Below are positions 51,639-60,455 of a stretch of 64,000 bases of DNA, piece by piece (position 1 is the stretch's first letter; every line of letters begins with the position of its first letter). The stretch is taken from NCBI RefSeq assembly GCF_013365535.1, contig NZ_CP053590.1, positions 3,524,501 to 3,588,500 of the forward strand, in the 5' to 3' direction. A program made the translations under genes and the position numbers. Source of the DNA: Aquimarina sp. TRL1 (lineage in GTDB: Bacteria > Bacteroidota > Bacteroidia > Flavobacteriales > Flavobacteriaceae). Under the pieces are notes generated by a model. That model made no database searches and had not been told where the DNA came from. It was given only the letters and a program-made list of their open reading frames with translations.

Positions 51639-51670
51639 AAAGCCGCCAATAAAGCGCCATAAAGCCGCCA
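51639..51670. repeat. Three AAAGC(C)GCCA direct repeats, about one helical turn apart
   Basis: AAAGCCGCCA (51639-51648), AAAGCGCCA (51651-51659) and AAAGCCGCCA (51661-51670) are spaced 12 and 10 bases apart, average 11. They are GC-rich in a very AT-rich stretch. On the minus strand each is TGGC(G)GCTTT. They lie between the XRE-TM gene and the serine hydrolase start (51578), so they are an operator candidate for the hydrolase gene. Confidence 0.55.
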
Positions 51671-51683
51671 CGTATTATGAATG

Positions 51684-52220
51684 CTATAGAATTCTAATCT
51701 TAAGAGAGAAATATAGTTTGTTGTTTTTATTGATTTCAATACTATTTCTAAGAATGATAAAAAGATTGGCTAGTATTAGTAAAAACAAGATGGCTATAAA
51801 AAAATCTCGAATTAGATTTCCTGCATTTATGAAAGTTCCTAAAGCAAGAATAACCAGGAATAAGATTGTCCATAGTACCTGAATGTTTATAATTTGCTTA
51901 GTTTGGAGGTTGTATTGTTTTTTTAAAATAGCAATGGTAAGTGGAGTGAGAAAATTAATAATTGGAATAAAGGATACCAATAGAGAGGAAAGGTTAATTA
52001 TATTTAGAAGTGTATAATCGATTTGCTCCGTAACCTCTTTTTCTTCTAATAGGTCATTTTCATTAATAGCCAGGGTTTTGGCTAAGGTTTTTAAAGTGTA
52101 TCCTTTTGGAGGAACCCCTGATTCGATGCGCTGAATGGTTCGTATCGAAATACCAGAGATGTTTGATAGTTCTTTTTGAGTTAAGTTAAGTTTTTCTCTA
52201 TGTTCTTGTAAACGTGCCAT
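51684..52220 (-). CDS. XRE-family HTH regulator with membrane segments (copy 2)
   Basis: 178 residues. The HTH domain is at 1-60 (LTQKELSNISGISIRTIQRI), followed by a linker and about four membrane segments (75-165) with a charged tail. It is shorter than the related protein at 45616-46464 but has the same order. It is immediately upstream of the serine hydrolase gene and may control it through the phased repeats at 51639-51670. DNA-binding and membrane parts in one chain suggest a membrane-tethered regulator. Confidence 0.88.
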   Translation of the reverse strand: MARLQEHREKLNLTQKELSNISGISIRTIQRIESGVPPKGYTLKTLAKTLAINENDLLEEKEVTEQIDYTLLNIINLSSLLVSFIPIINFLTPLTIAILKKQYNLQTKQIINIQVLWTILFLVILALGTFINAGNLIRDFFIAILFLLILANLFIILRNSIEINKNNKLYFSLKIRIL

Positions 52221-52339
52221 GTGATAATGTTGTTATCTTCCCTTATTTAATCAGAGTAATACTACTAATTTTTTAATTAGAGGTCAAGATTATTTTTCTT
52301 TCGGATTCTCCCTAAAGAAACCTTTTATCAATCGTAATC

Positions 52340-52921
52340 TCAAGGCTTCTGTTTACTTTCTTGCTGTATCTTAGACAGTACATTCATAATTTCATTGATG
52401 TCATTTTTAGGTTTTACCTGTAATGGATACAGCGCATTTTTGGTGATTATTAATTGTATTTCCTGGTTTTTATACATAGGAGGGAGTTGTTTTTCTCCGA
52501 TGAAGTCTATTTTATTAATAGATTGATACGCAGGACTAAAGTATAATGCTATTTCTTGTGGGCCGCCTCCTTGTTTATAGATAATATTTCTTACGGTAAC
52601 ATCCAGGATTACTTTTTTCTGTTCCGATAGGTCTTTGACCAGTTTTGGGTATTTATATGAGAAATATAAATATGCGGCAAGACCTCCGGCAATAATGAGT
52701 AGCATAGCAAGGGTAGGGAATACTCCCATAGAATCAAAAATACTGAGATCAGGATTTGAGATCTCTACTCGTCTTTTTTTGGGAAGTAACCCCATAGGAA
52801 TAAAACAAACAATTAATAAAAAAACAAAAACTCCGACTCCCCACATTACGATAAGGTTTGCAATTTTATCTTTATAGGCTCGTAACTTGATTTTTTCCTG
52901 AATAGTTAATGGTTCTGTCAT
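52340..52921 (-). CDS. Hypothetical membrane protein
   Basis: 193 residues with two membrane segments (about 24-45 and 72-90), the loop between them probably outside, and a soluble C-terminal domain of about 95 residues beginning SEQKKVILDVTVRN. The domain has strands VRNIIYKQGGGPQEIALYF and IQLIITKNALYPLQVKPK. No family recognised. Single gene; its own promoter must lie in the 220-base gap before the channel gene. Confidence 0.7.
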   Translation of the reverse strand: MTEPLTIQEKIKLRAYKDKIANLIVMWGVGVFVFLLIVCFIPMGLLPKKRRVEISNPDLSIFDSMGVFPTLAMLLIIAGGLAAYLYFSYKYPKLVKDLSEQKKVILDVTVRNIIYKQGGGPQEIALYFSPAYQSINKIDFIGEKQLPPMYKNQEIQLIITKNALYPLQVKPKNDINEIMNVLSKIQQESKQKP

Positions 52922-53141
52922 TTGTTTATTACTTATATGATAAGGTGTCTAATGTGTTGTGTTGATATCGTTCATTTAGAGCTACATCTTTATTTATATA
53001 CGTTTTTATTGTATAGTTTCCAAAGCTGAAAATCATATGATACATATTAGGGATGGTTATATGTATGTGTTACAAGGGTATGAAATGTTACATATACAAT
53101 AAGAAGAGGCTTCCTTATTCATTAGTTATTTTTCAATATCA

Positions 53142-53888
53142 TTATTCGGGTAGTGTAGCTTTCGTTGTTTCTTGTATGTTTTTCTTTTTTTCAATACTTC
53201 TGGCTTCTGTTAGTGCTGAAGAGATCATTCCTGATGGAATAGCTATGATTCCTAATCCAATCATCAAAATAATGAATGTAAATATCCTACCTCCGATGGT
53301 AATGGGAACAACATCTCCATAACCAACGGTAGTTAGGGTAACTACCGACCACCATAGGCTGGAAAAAATGGAAGAAAATACTTCGGGTTGTGCTGCATTT
53401 TCAAAATAATAAATTCCTACGGCAGAAAGATAGATCAGTATCAGAGAAACAACACTAAATATGATAAGTTCTTCCCGGATCATATGGAATGCAATCGAAA
53501 ACCTTCGAATAGCACGGTTGTACCGAATCAGTTTGATCAATCGAAATAATCTGAGAAAACGGAATACTCGTGCAGATCTGAGATCAAGACCAAACGATAG
53601 GTAGAAGGGTAAGATGGCTACCAGGTCAATGATTCCATAGAAACTAAAGATAAATTTAAGTTTTTTTCGTGCAATATATATTCGGATGAGATATTCTATA
53701 GAGAAAATAACAATGCAGAAAATCTCGAAATCTTCTAGAAAATCAACTAACTGAGGAGATAGATTTGGGAGGGTTTCAATCGTAAACCCCAGAATAGAAA
53801 GTAAAATTAATACTTGGATGGTGTAATCAAAATAAAGTCCTGCTTTGGTTTCTCTTGATTCAACGATGCGATCAATTTTCTCTTTCAT
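53142..53888 (-). CDS. Voltage-gated-like potassium channel
   Basis: 248 residues, six membrane segments. The S4 helix is well marked: ARVFRFLRLFRLIKLIR with Arg/Lys at every third position. The pore and filter read TLTTVGYGDVVP, the canonical potassium filter. The short cytoplasmic C-terminus is charged (ARSIEKKKN). Homologues (KvAP-type) form tetramers that pass K+; bacterial role probably in membrane potential control. It is preceded by the pirin gene on the same strand (25 bases), so they may share a transcript. Confidence 0.95.
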   Translation of the reverse strand: MKEKIDRIVESRETKAGLYFDYTIQVLILLSILGFTIETLPNLSPQLVDFLEDFEIFCIVIFSIEYLIRIYIARKKLKFIFSFYGIIDLVAILPFYLSFGLDLRSARVFRFLRLFRLIKLIRYNRAIRRFSIAFHMIREELIIFSVVSLILIYLSAVGIYYFENAAQPEVFSSIFSSLWWSVVTLTTVGYGDVVPITIGGRIFTFIILMIGLGIIAIPSGMISSALTEARSIEKKKNIQETTKATLPE

Positions 53889-53912
53889 TGTTTGTTTAGG
53901 TGTATTGTGTTC

Positions 53913-54794
53913 TTACTTTTTATAGGAGGGAAGAGGGATATATGTATTATCAAAGGGGACTTGTGGGAACTTTTTATTTTTCCAGTCTTCAGTTGCTTGC
54001 TGCAAACGCTCTTTACTATGAGAGACGAAATTCCAGGAAAGGAATCGTTCTTCTGCCAATGGTAACCCTCCAAATAACAGGATTTGTGTATCTGCTGCGA
54101 GGCAGATTTCGCATTGATCATCAGTTTTACTAATAAGCATTTGTCCGGCAGTAATGCGATGCTCCTGATCTGTAATGGATCCCTTGACAATCACAAAAGC
54201 GACTTCGCCTTCTAATTGCCCTCTTAGATTCAGTGTTGTCGGTTGAGAAGCGGAAATATCTACCATAAATAAAGGAGAATATCCCTGTAGTGGTGCAGAT
54301 TTTCCAAAAGCATTTCCCGCTATAAGTTTTAGTTTAAGAGAACCGGATGTCCAGTTTGGGATATCTCTACTGGGATAGAAGTCAAATTGAGGAGGCATCT
54401 CTTCTTTATCTTTCGGTAGTGCTACCCATATTTGATATCCATGCATAAGAAATTCTTGCTTACTTCTTTTAGCGGCAGGAGTTCTTTCTGTATGCGTTAC
54501 TCCGCTTCCAGATGTCATGAAGCCTACATCTCCGGGGGATATGATTTGTGTATTACCAATACTATCTCTATGCTCGATTTCTCCTTCAAAAAGATATGTA
54601 AGTGTACTCAAACCAATATGAGGATGTTGATCCACATCTATGTATTTTCCATTTCCCATTTTAGCAGGTCCCATATGATCTATAAAAGTAAAAGGACCTA
54701 CCTGTCGCTTTTTTCTAAAAGGTAATAACCTTCCAACCATAAAATTGCCCAAGTCGGTTTGTCGTTCGTCTACTATAAGCTTATTTGTTGCCAT
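53913..54794 (-). CDS. Pirin family protein
   Basis: 293 residues, the usual length. Two cupin domains; the metal ligands are His57, His59 (HPHIGL), His101 and Glu103 (THTERTP), matching pirin spacing. Some pirins have quercetin 2,3-dioxygenase activity; others act as redox-dependent cofactors. Cytoplasmic. The channel gene follows on the same strand 25 bases later. Confidence 0.94.
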   Translation of the reverse strand: MATNKLIVDERQTDLGNFMVGRLLPFRKKRQVGPFTFIDHMGPAKMGNGKYIDVDQHPHIGLSTLTYLFEGEIEHRDSIGNTQIISPGDVGFMTSGSGVTHTERTPAAKRSKQEFLMHGYQIWVALPKDKEEMPPQFDFYPSRDIPNWTSGSLKLKLIAGNAFGKSAPLQGYSPLFMVDISASQPTTLNLRGQLEGEVAFVIVKGSITDQEHRITAGQMLISKTDDQCEICLAADTQILLFGGLPLAEERFLSWNFVSHSKERLQQATEDWKNKKFPQVPFDNTYIPLPSYKK

Positions 54795-54996
54795 AGGTAT
54801 TAAAATTTAAAAACAAAGGACAGCGGTTCCCTCTTTTGTTAAGAGGGGTATACTCTGAATTTCATATCCCCTTATGATTTGTTTATATTTTTAATGTATG
54901 TTATTTTCATATACCAATACAAATATAAAATCTCTGATAATAAGATTGCTTTGATCTCTAAAAAAATCAAAAAGAGGTTTTTTACAGGTGTTTTTT

Positions 54997-55434
54997 TTAA
55001 TGACTATGACCATCTTTATCTTTAAGAATTGTTATAGGACTACCCTGAACTCCTGCATAGAATACGACGATTTCTGCAGGTTTATTTCCTTCGTTTTTTC
55101 CAAAGTGCCAAGAATTAACTAGTTCGACAATGGGATCTCCTTCTTTGAGATAGAGTGTGTCATTTGCTTCACTGATGACGGTTAATGCTCCTTTGAGTAA
55201 AACTCCAGCATTAATTTCCGGATGTCGATGCAATGGTAGTTTCGTTTTAGGGGGAATGGTAATTTTTAGAATGGTTACCTCTGGAGTTCCTTCCGGGTAT
55301 TGAGGAAGTGGACTCCCATTCCAGCTTTTGGTTGTTTTAATAAGAGAAATTACCTGAGTAGTTGTCGTTTTATCTTTATAACATCCAGAGATGAGTACGG
55401 AGATTAAACTACCGATAAGGTATATTTTTTTCAT
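54997..55434 (-). CDS. Cupin domain lipoprotein
   Basis: 145 residues. The lipobox ISGC gives acylated Cys18. The cupin barrel shows LPLHRHPEINAGVLLKGALT and the second motif PIVELVNSWHFGKNEG, with metal-binding His residues. The C-terminus is DKDGHSH, a possible extra metal site. Substrate unknown. Located in the envelope; single gene. Confidence 0.88.
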   Translation of the reverse strand: MKKIYLIGSLISVLISGCYKDKTTTTQVISLIKTTKSWNGSPLPQYPEGTPEVTILKITIPPKTKLPLHRHPEINAGVLLKGALTVISEANDTLYLKEGDPIVELVNSWHFGKNEGNKPAEIVVFYAGVQGSPITILKDKDGHSH

Positions 55435-55582
55435 TGATAGGTTTTTTAGCGAAATGTGTGAATTTTGTTTTATAAAAATAATGAAACCTGCTCTGCTTTA
55501 TAATGAAGTTTTATAGACTTTAAGGAGCTAAGCTCGACATTAAGATCCTTTTTCTGATATTATATTTAGGTATTTTTAATCT

Positions 55583-56071
55583 TTATCTGTTAGGGAATGT
55601 ATTGGTAATAGCGGTAATAAATTGTAATGTTTCTTTTTCAATGGTCTTTGTCAAAATATCCAATTGCTCGAAATCAGGATTTTTAATAATCGGATGTTTG
55701 ATGATTGAATTCTGAGCAGTAGAAGAAAGTGGATATTGATCCCATTGTTGTTCTTTACATAGGAGCCAATATTCTTTTTGTACCTGTTTGTTTTGCCCGA
55801 CCAACCAATTTTCGAATTGCATCTTTTCATGGTTAAATATAAGACCTATTTTTAGTTGCTGAGCTTTTAGCACTTTTGGGGTTATTGGAAAATAAGAAAT
55901 ATCCATATACCCTTGATAAAAACTACCAATAACAAACTCATTCGCATATTGACGTATAAAATAAGCTCGTAATCCCATCAGGTATTTCATCAATTTTTGA
56001 TAGGTTTTAGGGATGCTTCCCAATTTCATTTGTTTGTTGTATTCTGCGATGTGTTGTTGTAGTTCTTTCAT
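55583..56071 (-). CDS. DUF7000-like protein
   Basis: 162 residues, soluble and helical. The sequence opens MKELQQHIAEYNKQMKLGSI and contains ALMKYLMGLRAYFIRQYANEF-like helices, then FIVGSFYQGYMDISYF-type strand and a Trp-rich segment (NWLVGQNKQVQKEYWLLCK). I associate this pattern with DUF7000-type proteins, a weak call. Function unknown. The nested hairpin at 56095-56138 lies just upstream. Confidence 0.65.
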   Translation of the reverse strand: MKELQQHIAEYNKQMKLGSIPKTYQKLMKYLMGLRAYFIRQYANEFVIGSFYQGYMDISYFPITPKVLKAQQLKIGLIFNHEKMQFENWLVGQNKQVQKEYWLLCKEQQWDQYPLSSTAQNSIIKHPIIKNPDFEQLDILTKTIEKETLQFITAITNTFPNR

Positions 56072-56094
56072 TTTTAAGCCTTTATGATAGGTGT

Positions 56095-56138
56095 AAGGTC
56101 GTTTGTTCTGGGTGGTTTCCCAGGATTAAAACGACCTT
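56095..56138 (-). other. Nested hairpin between aminotransferase and DUF7000 genes
   Basis: AAGGTCGTTT (56095-56104) pairs with AAACGACCTT (56129-56138), and inside it CTGGG (56108-56112) pairs with CCCAG (56119-56123). It ends 24 bases before the DUF7000 start and 32 bases after the aminotransferase stop. No T-run follows on the minus strand, so it is either a terminator without poly-U or a structured leader controlling the DUF7000 gene. Confidence 0.5.
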
Positions 56139-56169
56139 CTAATTACCTAATGAAACTAAGAACTATTTA

Positions 56170-57288
56170 TTAAATATCAAACCGTTCTTTCAGGGCTTGG
56201 GTAAGTATTTTATATCCTTTGAGAAGGTCTTTCTTTTCTGCTCCAATACCTATTCTAAAATGATGATCCATTCCATAGACATCTCCTGCCAGAATAAAAA
56301 CTCCTTTTTCGATACGTAACCAATCGGATAATTCTGTAGAATTAATAGGAAACTTATATTTGATAAACACCATACCTCCCGCTTTTGGAGGGGTAAACTC
56401 TACGAGGTCTCCGTATTGATTTGCCCAATCTATTGTTGCTTGCAGGTTTTCATTGAGCATGGTAATATTTCGTGATAATATTGTTTTTCGCATGTTGGGC
56501 TGTAAAACGATTTCCCCTATTTTATGGCTTAAAATTCCTGCTGTAATAGAGGTGTAATCATGATATGCCCATGTATCAGCAATACATTTTTCCGGACCGA
56601 TAAGCCATCCTAAGCGTAATCCTGGCAGCGCATAGGCTTTGGAAAGTCCCCCATTAACCATTACTTTATCATACATACCATAAAAACTCGGTTTTTCGAT
56701 GCCGTCTAGATCAGCTCCTTTATAAACTTCATCACAATATATCCAAGCATCATATTTTCTGGCAATTTCAACGATTGCTCTCATCTCTTCATCTGACAAT
56801 ACATACCCTGTAGGGTTATTAGGATTGCATAAAGCAATCATTTTGGTTTTTACTGTCATTAATGAGGCTAACTCTTCTAAATCTGGTTTCCATTCATCTT
56901 CTTCTTTTAGGTGAAACTTTTTTGGAACGCACCCCATTTCTTCGACAATTCCCCAGATCTGCATATAGTTAGGAACCATCATTACGACTTCATCTCCTGG
57001 CGATAGTAAGGTATGACAGGCAATAAAATTAGCCTCAGCAGATCCATTCGTAACGAGAACATTTTCTTCATTACAATGTTTATACAGGTTTGCTATGGTC
57101 TGGCGTAGCGGAATAGAACCGTTAGTTTGTCCGTACCCTAATACAGTACTTGTCAGCATCTTTAGTTGCTCTTCAGAAAGTAACTCTTCTAATGTATAAG
57201 GGTGAAAGCCACTTTCTGTAAGGTTTATAGGAACGGTATTTTCATATAGCGACTGAATGCGTTCCAGGTCAAAAATTCGAATGTTCAT
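56170..57288 (-). CDS. PLP-dependent aminotransferase, class I/II fold
   Basis: 372 residues. The fold-type I signature is complete: NPNNPTG near 155-161 (Asn157), CDEVYKG at 185-191 with Asp186 and Tyr189, Schiff-base Lys217 in GGLSKAYALPG and the Arg in LPGLRLGWLIG. The N-terminus and overall pattern resemble the capreomycidine synthase-like branch. The reaction is probably transamination or beta/gamma exchange on an amino acid. It is separated by one base from the ornithine cyclodeaminase-like gene, so the two products probably act in one pathway. Confidence 0.92.
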   Translation of the reverse strand: MNIRIFDLERIQSLYENTVPINLTESGFHPYTLEELLSEEQLKMLTSTVLGYGQTNGSIPLRQTIANLYKHCNEENVLVTNGSAEANFIACHTLLSPGDEVVMMVPNYMQIWGIVEEMGCVPKKFHLKEEDEWKPDLEELASLMTVKTKMIALCNPNNPTGYVLSDEEMRAIVEIARKYDAWIYCDEVYKGADLDGIEKPSFYGMYDKVMVNGGLSKAYALPGLRLGWLIGPEKCIADTWAYHDYTSITAGILSHKIGEIVLQPNMRKTILSRNITMLNENLQATIDWANQYGDLVEFTPPKAGGMVFIKYKFPINSTELSDWLRIEKGVFILAGDVYGMDHHFRIGIGAEKKDLLKGYKILTQALKERFDI

Positions 57289-57289
57289 A

Positions 57290-58255
57290 TTATTGAGATT
57301 TATACGTATTAATTATAGCTGAGGTAATCATTATATCTTGTACAGCGACTCCTGTTAGGTCTGCAACTGTAATCTGTTGATCATTTTGTCTTCCCAAGGT
57401 GTTGTTGGTTAATAAAGTCCCCAGCTCTATAAGTTTCTTTTCGTCTAAGCAATTATCTAATCGAGCGTTATAAATTTCTCCTCTGGTTTTAGACTGATTT
57501 ATGCTGTCGGCAACAATCAGGTCAGCATGTTTTATTATGTCCGTTTCGAGTTCTATTTTTTTTGGAGTATCTGAACCAATGGCAGTAATATGGGTTCCTT
57601 TTTTTACTTGCCTCCATGTTAATAGAGGTTCTTCAGAAGGCGTCGTAGTTATGATCACATTGCAGGTATCTGCTAGTATATCCAGGGAAGAGGTAACTGT
57701 AATGGTGTACTCAGGGTTTAGAAACCCTTCTTTTAATGCAATTGCTTTTTCCTGATTCCGTCCCCATATCATTATATTTTTGCAATTAGTCACTTGGCGT
57801 AAGTACTCTAATTGAAGTTTTGCCTGAATACCAGTTCCTATAATTCCAATACATGTTATCTTTTTGGGAGCGAGATGTTTTATCGTAATCATACTAGCAA
57901 TCACAGTACGAATATCAGTAAGATATCCTTCATCTAATAAGACGGCAACAATCTCTCCGGTTTGCTGGCTAAAAGCAAGCATGACTCCTTGACTGGATTT
58001 TATTCCTAATTTGGGATTGTCATAAAACCCGGAGGCTATCTTGATTACAAAATACGGTTGCTGAAGAATGTATCCATATTTAATATGTGTTTCTCCTTTG
58101 GGGTTGTCAAATAGTAATTCTCCTACAGGTGGGATGATCGCTTTATCGGATGATAAGGAAATAAAGCCTTCTTCTATAACAGAAATAAGGTCAATTTTCT
58201 TTAGAAGATCAATGATTTTTGGAGCGGATAAAATAATAGGTACTGTCGTATTCAT
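57290..58255 (-). CDS. Ornithine cyclodeaminase/mu-crystallin family protein
   Basis: 321 residues. Features of the family are readable: KIASGFYDNPKLGIKSSQG with Lys72, GYLTDIRTVIASM, the Rossmann motif GIIGTGIQA (about 137-145) and DLTGVAVQDI near the C-terminus. Members are NAD(P)-dependent and include ornithine cyclodeaminase, ketimine reductases and SbnB-like enzymes; the substrate here is unknown. It is the first gene of the pair with the aminotransferase. An 11-bp inverted repeat (58257-58281) ends one base before the start codon. Confidence 0.92.
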   Translation of the reverse strand: MNTTVPIILSAPKIIDLLKKIDLISVIEEGFISLSSDKAIIPPVGELLFDNPKGETHIKYGYILQQPYFVIKIASGFYDNPKLGIKSSQGVMLAFSQQTGEIVAVLLDEGYLTDIRTVIASMITIKHLAPKKITCIGIIGTGIQAKLQLEYLRQVTNCKNIMIWGRNQEKAIALKEGFLNPEYTITVTSSLDILADTCNVIITTTPSEEPLLTWRQVKKGTHITAIGSDTPKKIELETDIIKHADLIVADSINQSKTRGEIYNARLDNCLDEKKLIELGTLLTNNTLGRQNDQQITVADLTGVAVQDIMITSAIINTYKSQ

Positions 58256-58256
58256 T

Positions 58257-58281
58257 CTAATAAAAATTACATTTTTATTAG
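58257..58281 (-). promoter_or_regulatory. 11-bp inverted repeat at the translation start of the cyclodeaminase-like gene
   Basis: CTAATAAAAAT (58257-58267) and ATTTTTATTAG (58271-58281) are perfect arms with a three-base loop. The repeat ends one base before the ATG at 58255. In the mRNA it would hide the ribosome-binding region; as DNA it is a dimeric operator candidate. Confidence 0.5.
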
Positions 58282-58537
58282 AGTAGCACAGTAGAACTGT
58301 ACAAGAATGAAACTTATTTCCCTATATCTTCTCTAATGTTAGAAATAAGTACGACACAAAATTTATGTATCTTAAATTCTCCTAAGACAAAACTAAGAAA
58401 TTTCTTTATTAGATTAAAAGATTTTTTTCAGATCTCTTAGTTTAATACCCTTTTTATTAGGTGTATATTGTTGATATATAGTGTTTAGTTGAGTAATAGG
58501 AGACAGTTTTACCTTCCATGGATTTGATTAGGGCTAT

Positions 58538-59317
58538 TCAATTTTCTAATGTATCTATTGTGGCTTTGATTTCTTTTATTTCTTCAGGAATCCAGTCAAA
58601 AGTGGGATTTAATTCATAGGCTTTTTGTTTTAATGTCAGGGCCTCTTTATAATTTCCTAATTGTAGCATTACATCTGCTTTCGAGTCATATGGATTCCCG
58701 TTTTCAGGTTCACACCTGATAAAATTGTCAAAAGCACTTTTAGCTTTCTCCAGTTCTTTATTATTAAGGTATGCATATCCCAGAATATTGTAGCCAGAAC
58801 CGTAGTTGCTATCTAATACCACTGATTTTTTTCCTGCTTCGATTGCCAGTGCTGGATTTTTTCTAAACAGTAAAAAGCAGATTGTATGGAACAGGTATTT
58901 ATCATTAGGACAAGCTTCTGCTAGTTCAAATAATTTTTTTTCATACATATCATCCGGATTGTTTATTCTGAATTCTGTGGCATCAATTAATAATTGCTCC
59001 TCTTTAGAAGCTAAATGTCTAAATTTTTTAGCGAGTTCATGATGATGTTTTTTTAATGTATCATCAGGAGCGTATATGGAGATAAAATTGTGCATTCTAA
59101 CAAAACTACTGTCATATTCCAATGCTTTTTTATAGCTTTCTGTTGGGTTTCCGTCAATTCCATTTTGCACTAAAAATTGTGCTTTTTCAAAATGCTTTTT
59201 CGCTTCTTTAGAAGAAGTTGTAATAGGGATGATGCCAGAATGAATACCTTTTTTGTCCATTTGATTGTTTTTACAAGATAGCAGTAATGCCATAAGTAGT
59301 AAGGTGAATACTCTCAT
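58538..59317 (-). CDS. TPR lipoprotein
   Basis: 259 residues. The lipobox LLLSC gives acylated Cys15. From about residue 40 the chain is helical with TPR units: AKKHFEKAQFLVQNGI, GYNILGYAYLNNKELEKAKS and NPYDSKADVMLQLGNYKEAL. It is exported and membrane-anchored, a probable protein-binding scaffold. Partner unknown; single gene. Confidence 0.88.
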   Translation of the reverse strand: MRVFTLLLMALLLSCKNNQMDKKGIHSGIIPITTSSKEAKKHFEKAQFLVQNGIDGNPTESYKKALEYDSSFVRMHNFISIYAPDDTLKKHHHELAKKFRHLASKEEQLLIDATEFRINNPDDMYEKKLFELAEACPNDKYLFHTICFLLFRKNPALAIEAGKKSVVLDSNYGSGYNILGYAYLNNKELEKAKSAFDNFIRCEPENGNPYDSKADVMLQLGNYKEALTLKQKAYELNPTFDWIPEEIKEIKATIDTLEN

Positions 59318-59534
59318 TTTAGATATGGTATTATTATCAATTACTATAGTATCTTCGCTTAAGATTACTGCACTAAAGTAATAAATAAATGACTTTTTTT
59401 GAGTTTTCCAATCATGTCAGGTTGATAAGAAGGAAATTTTCGTATAATTCGTAGGTTTGTTTAATATAGTGAGAGAACCTCTATTGCGGATTGAAAAGTG
59501 ATTCTGAGAGGAAGGAGACTAAAAATTAACCGTT

Positions 59535-60209
59535 ATGAATAAAAATCTCAGTACAAAAAAAATAAAGAAACCCTGGCCAACTAAGGATGCTATGCAGCAG
59601 ATTTATGAAATGAACCTTTGGGGAGGGAAGCGTACTGAATTTTATTCTGGCATCGGGTCTCATGCCCCGATAATTATTACTCCATATATTGAGGCGATTA
59701 CTTCGTTTTTGAAGGGTTTTGATACTCCCATAACCCTATGTGATCTGGGATGTGGTGATTTTAATGTAGGAAAAATGTTGGTCCCGTTTACAAAGCAATA
59801 TATCGCAGTGGATATTGTACCGGATCTTATAGAACGAAATAAAAGAGAGTTTGCAGATGAGAATGTGACATTTTATTGTATGGACATTGCACTAGATGAG
59901 TTACCTGCTGGTGATTGTGCCATATTGCGCCAGGTATTACAGCACTTATCTAATACAGAAATACAGCAGATCCTAGAGAAGCTATATGCCTATAAGTATG
60001 TTATTATTACGGAACATCTTCCCGAAGAGAATATAGAACCCAACAAAGATATTATTTCCGGACAGGGGATACGATTAAAGAAACAAAGTGGAGTAAATGT
60101 ATTAGCTCCTCCTTTTACTATGAAGGTAAAAGAAAAGAAAGAATTGGTTTCGGTTGCTTCCCCCACCCATAAAGGAGTTATTGTAACACATTGTTATCAA
60201 TTGTTTTAA
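59535..60209 (+). CDS. Class I SAM-dependent methyltransferase
   Basis: 224 residues. Motif I is CDLGCGDFNVG (69-79); motif II VDIVPDLIERN and motif IV-like DCAILRQVLQHLSN follow, and YVIITEHLPEEN is post-motif. The N-terminal 50 residues (WPTKDAMQQIYEMNLWGG) are a substrate-binding cap. Acceptor molecule unknown. It is the only plus-strand gene in this part of the window. Confidence 0.9.
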   Translation: MNKNLSTKKIKKPWPTKDAMQQIYEMNLWGGKRTEFYSGIGSHAPIIITPYIEAITSFLKGFDTPITLCDLGCGDFNVGKMLVPFTKQYIAVDIVPDLIERNKREFADENVTFYCMDIALDELPAGDCAILRQVLQHLSNTEIQQILEKLYAYKYVIITEHLPEENIEPNKDIISGQGIRLKKQSGVNVLAPPFTMKVKEKKELVSVASPTHKGVIVTHCYQLF

Positions 60210-60276
60210 GTGGAGATATGATGGCTAATAACTTTAATTAGCAACAGTGCCAAAAAAAGATAGATCAAAAGATACA

Positions 60277-60299
60277 GCCACTCTCTTATAGTGAGTGGC
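60277..60299. terminator. Hairpin after the methyltransferase gene
   Basis: GCCACTC (60277-60283) pairs with GAGTGGC (60293-60299) around a nine-base loop, 67 bases after the stop codon. No T-run follows, so termination may need another factor. A small palindrome CGACACTTGTGTCG lies at 60382-60395. Confidence 0.4.
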
Positions 60300-60455
60300 A
60301 GGTATTATATAGATGCACTTTAGATACACACGTTCATAGAAATAGCATTGATGTTACTCATCAGGTGATATTTGAATACTCCGACACTTGTGTCGAACGA
60401 TTATGTAGTAGGCTTCTTATAAATGTTTTATAAACTTCTGAACTAGTTAATTTTC

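Noticed and set aside
54432..54725. Open frame on the plus strand across the pirin gene
   Set aside because: The minus-strand frame is a clear pirin with all metal ligands; the plus-strand product has no family pattern.
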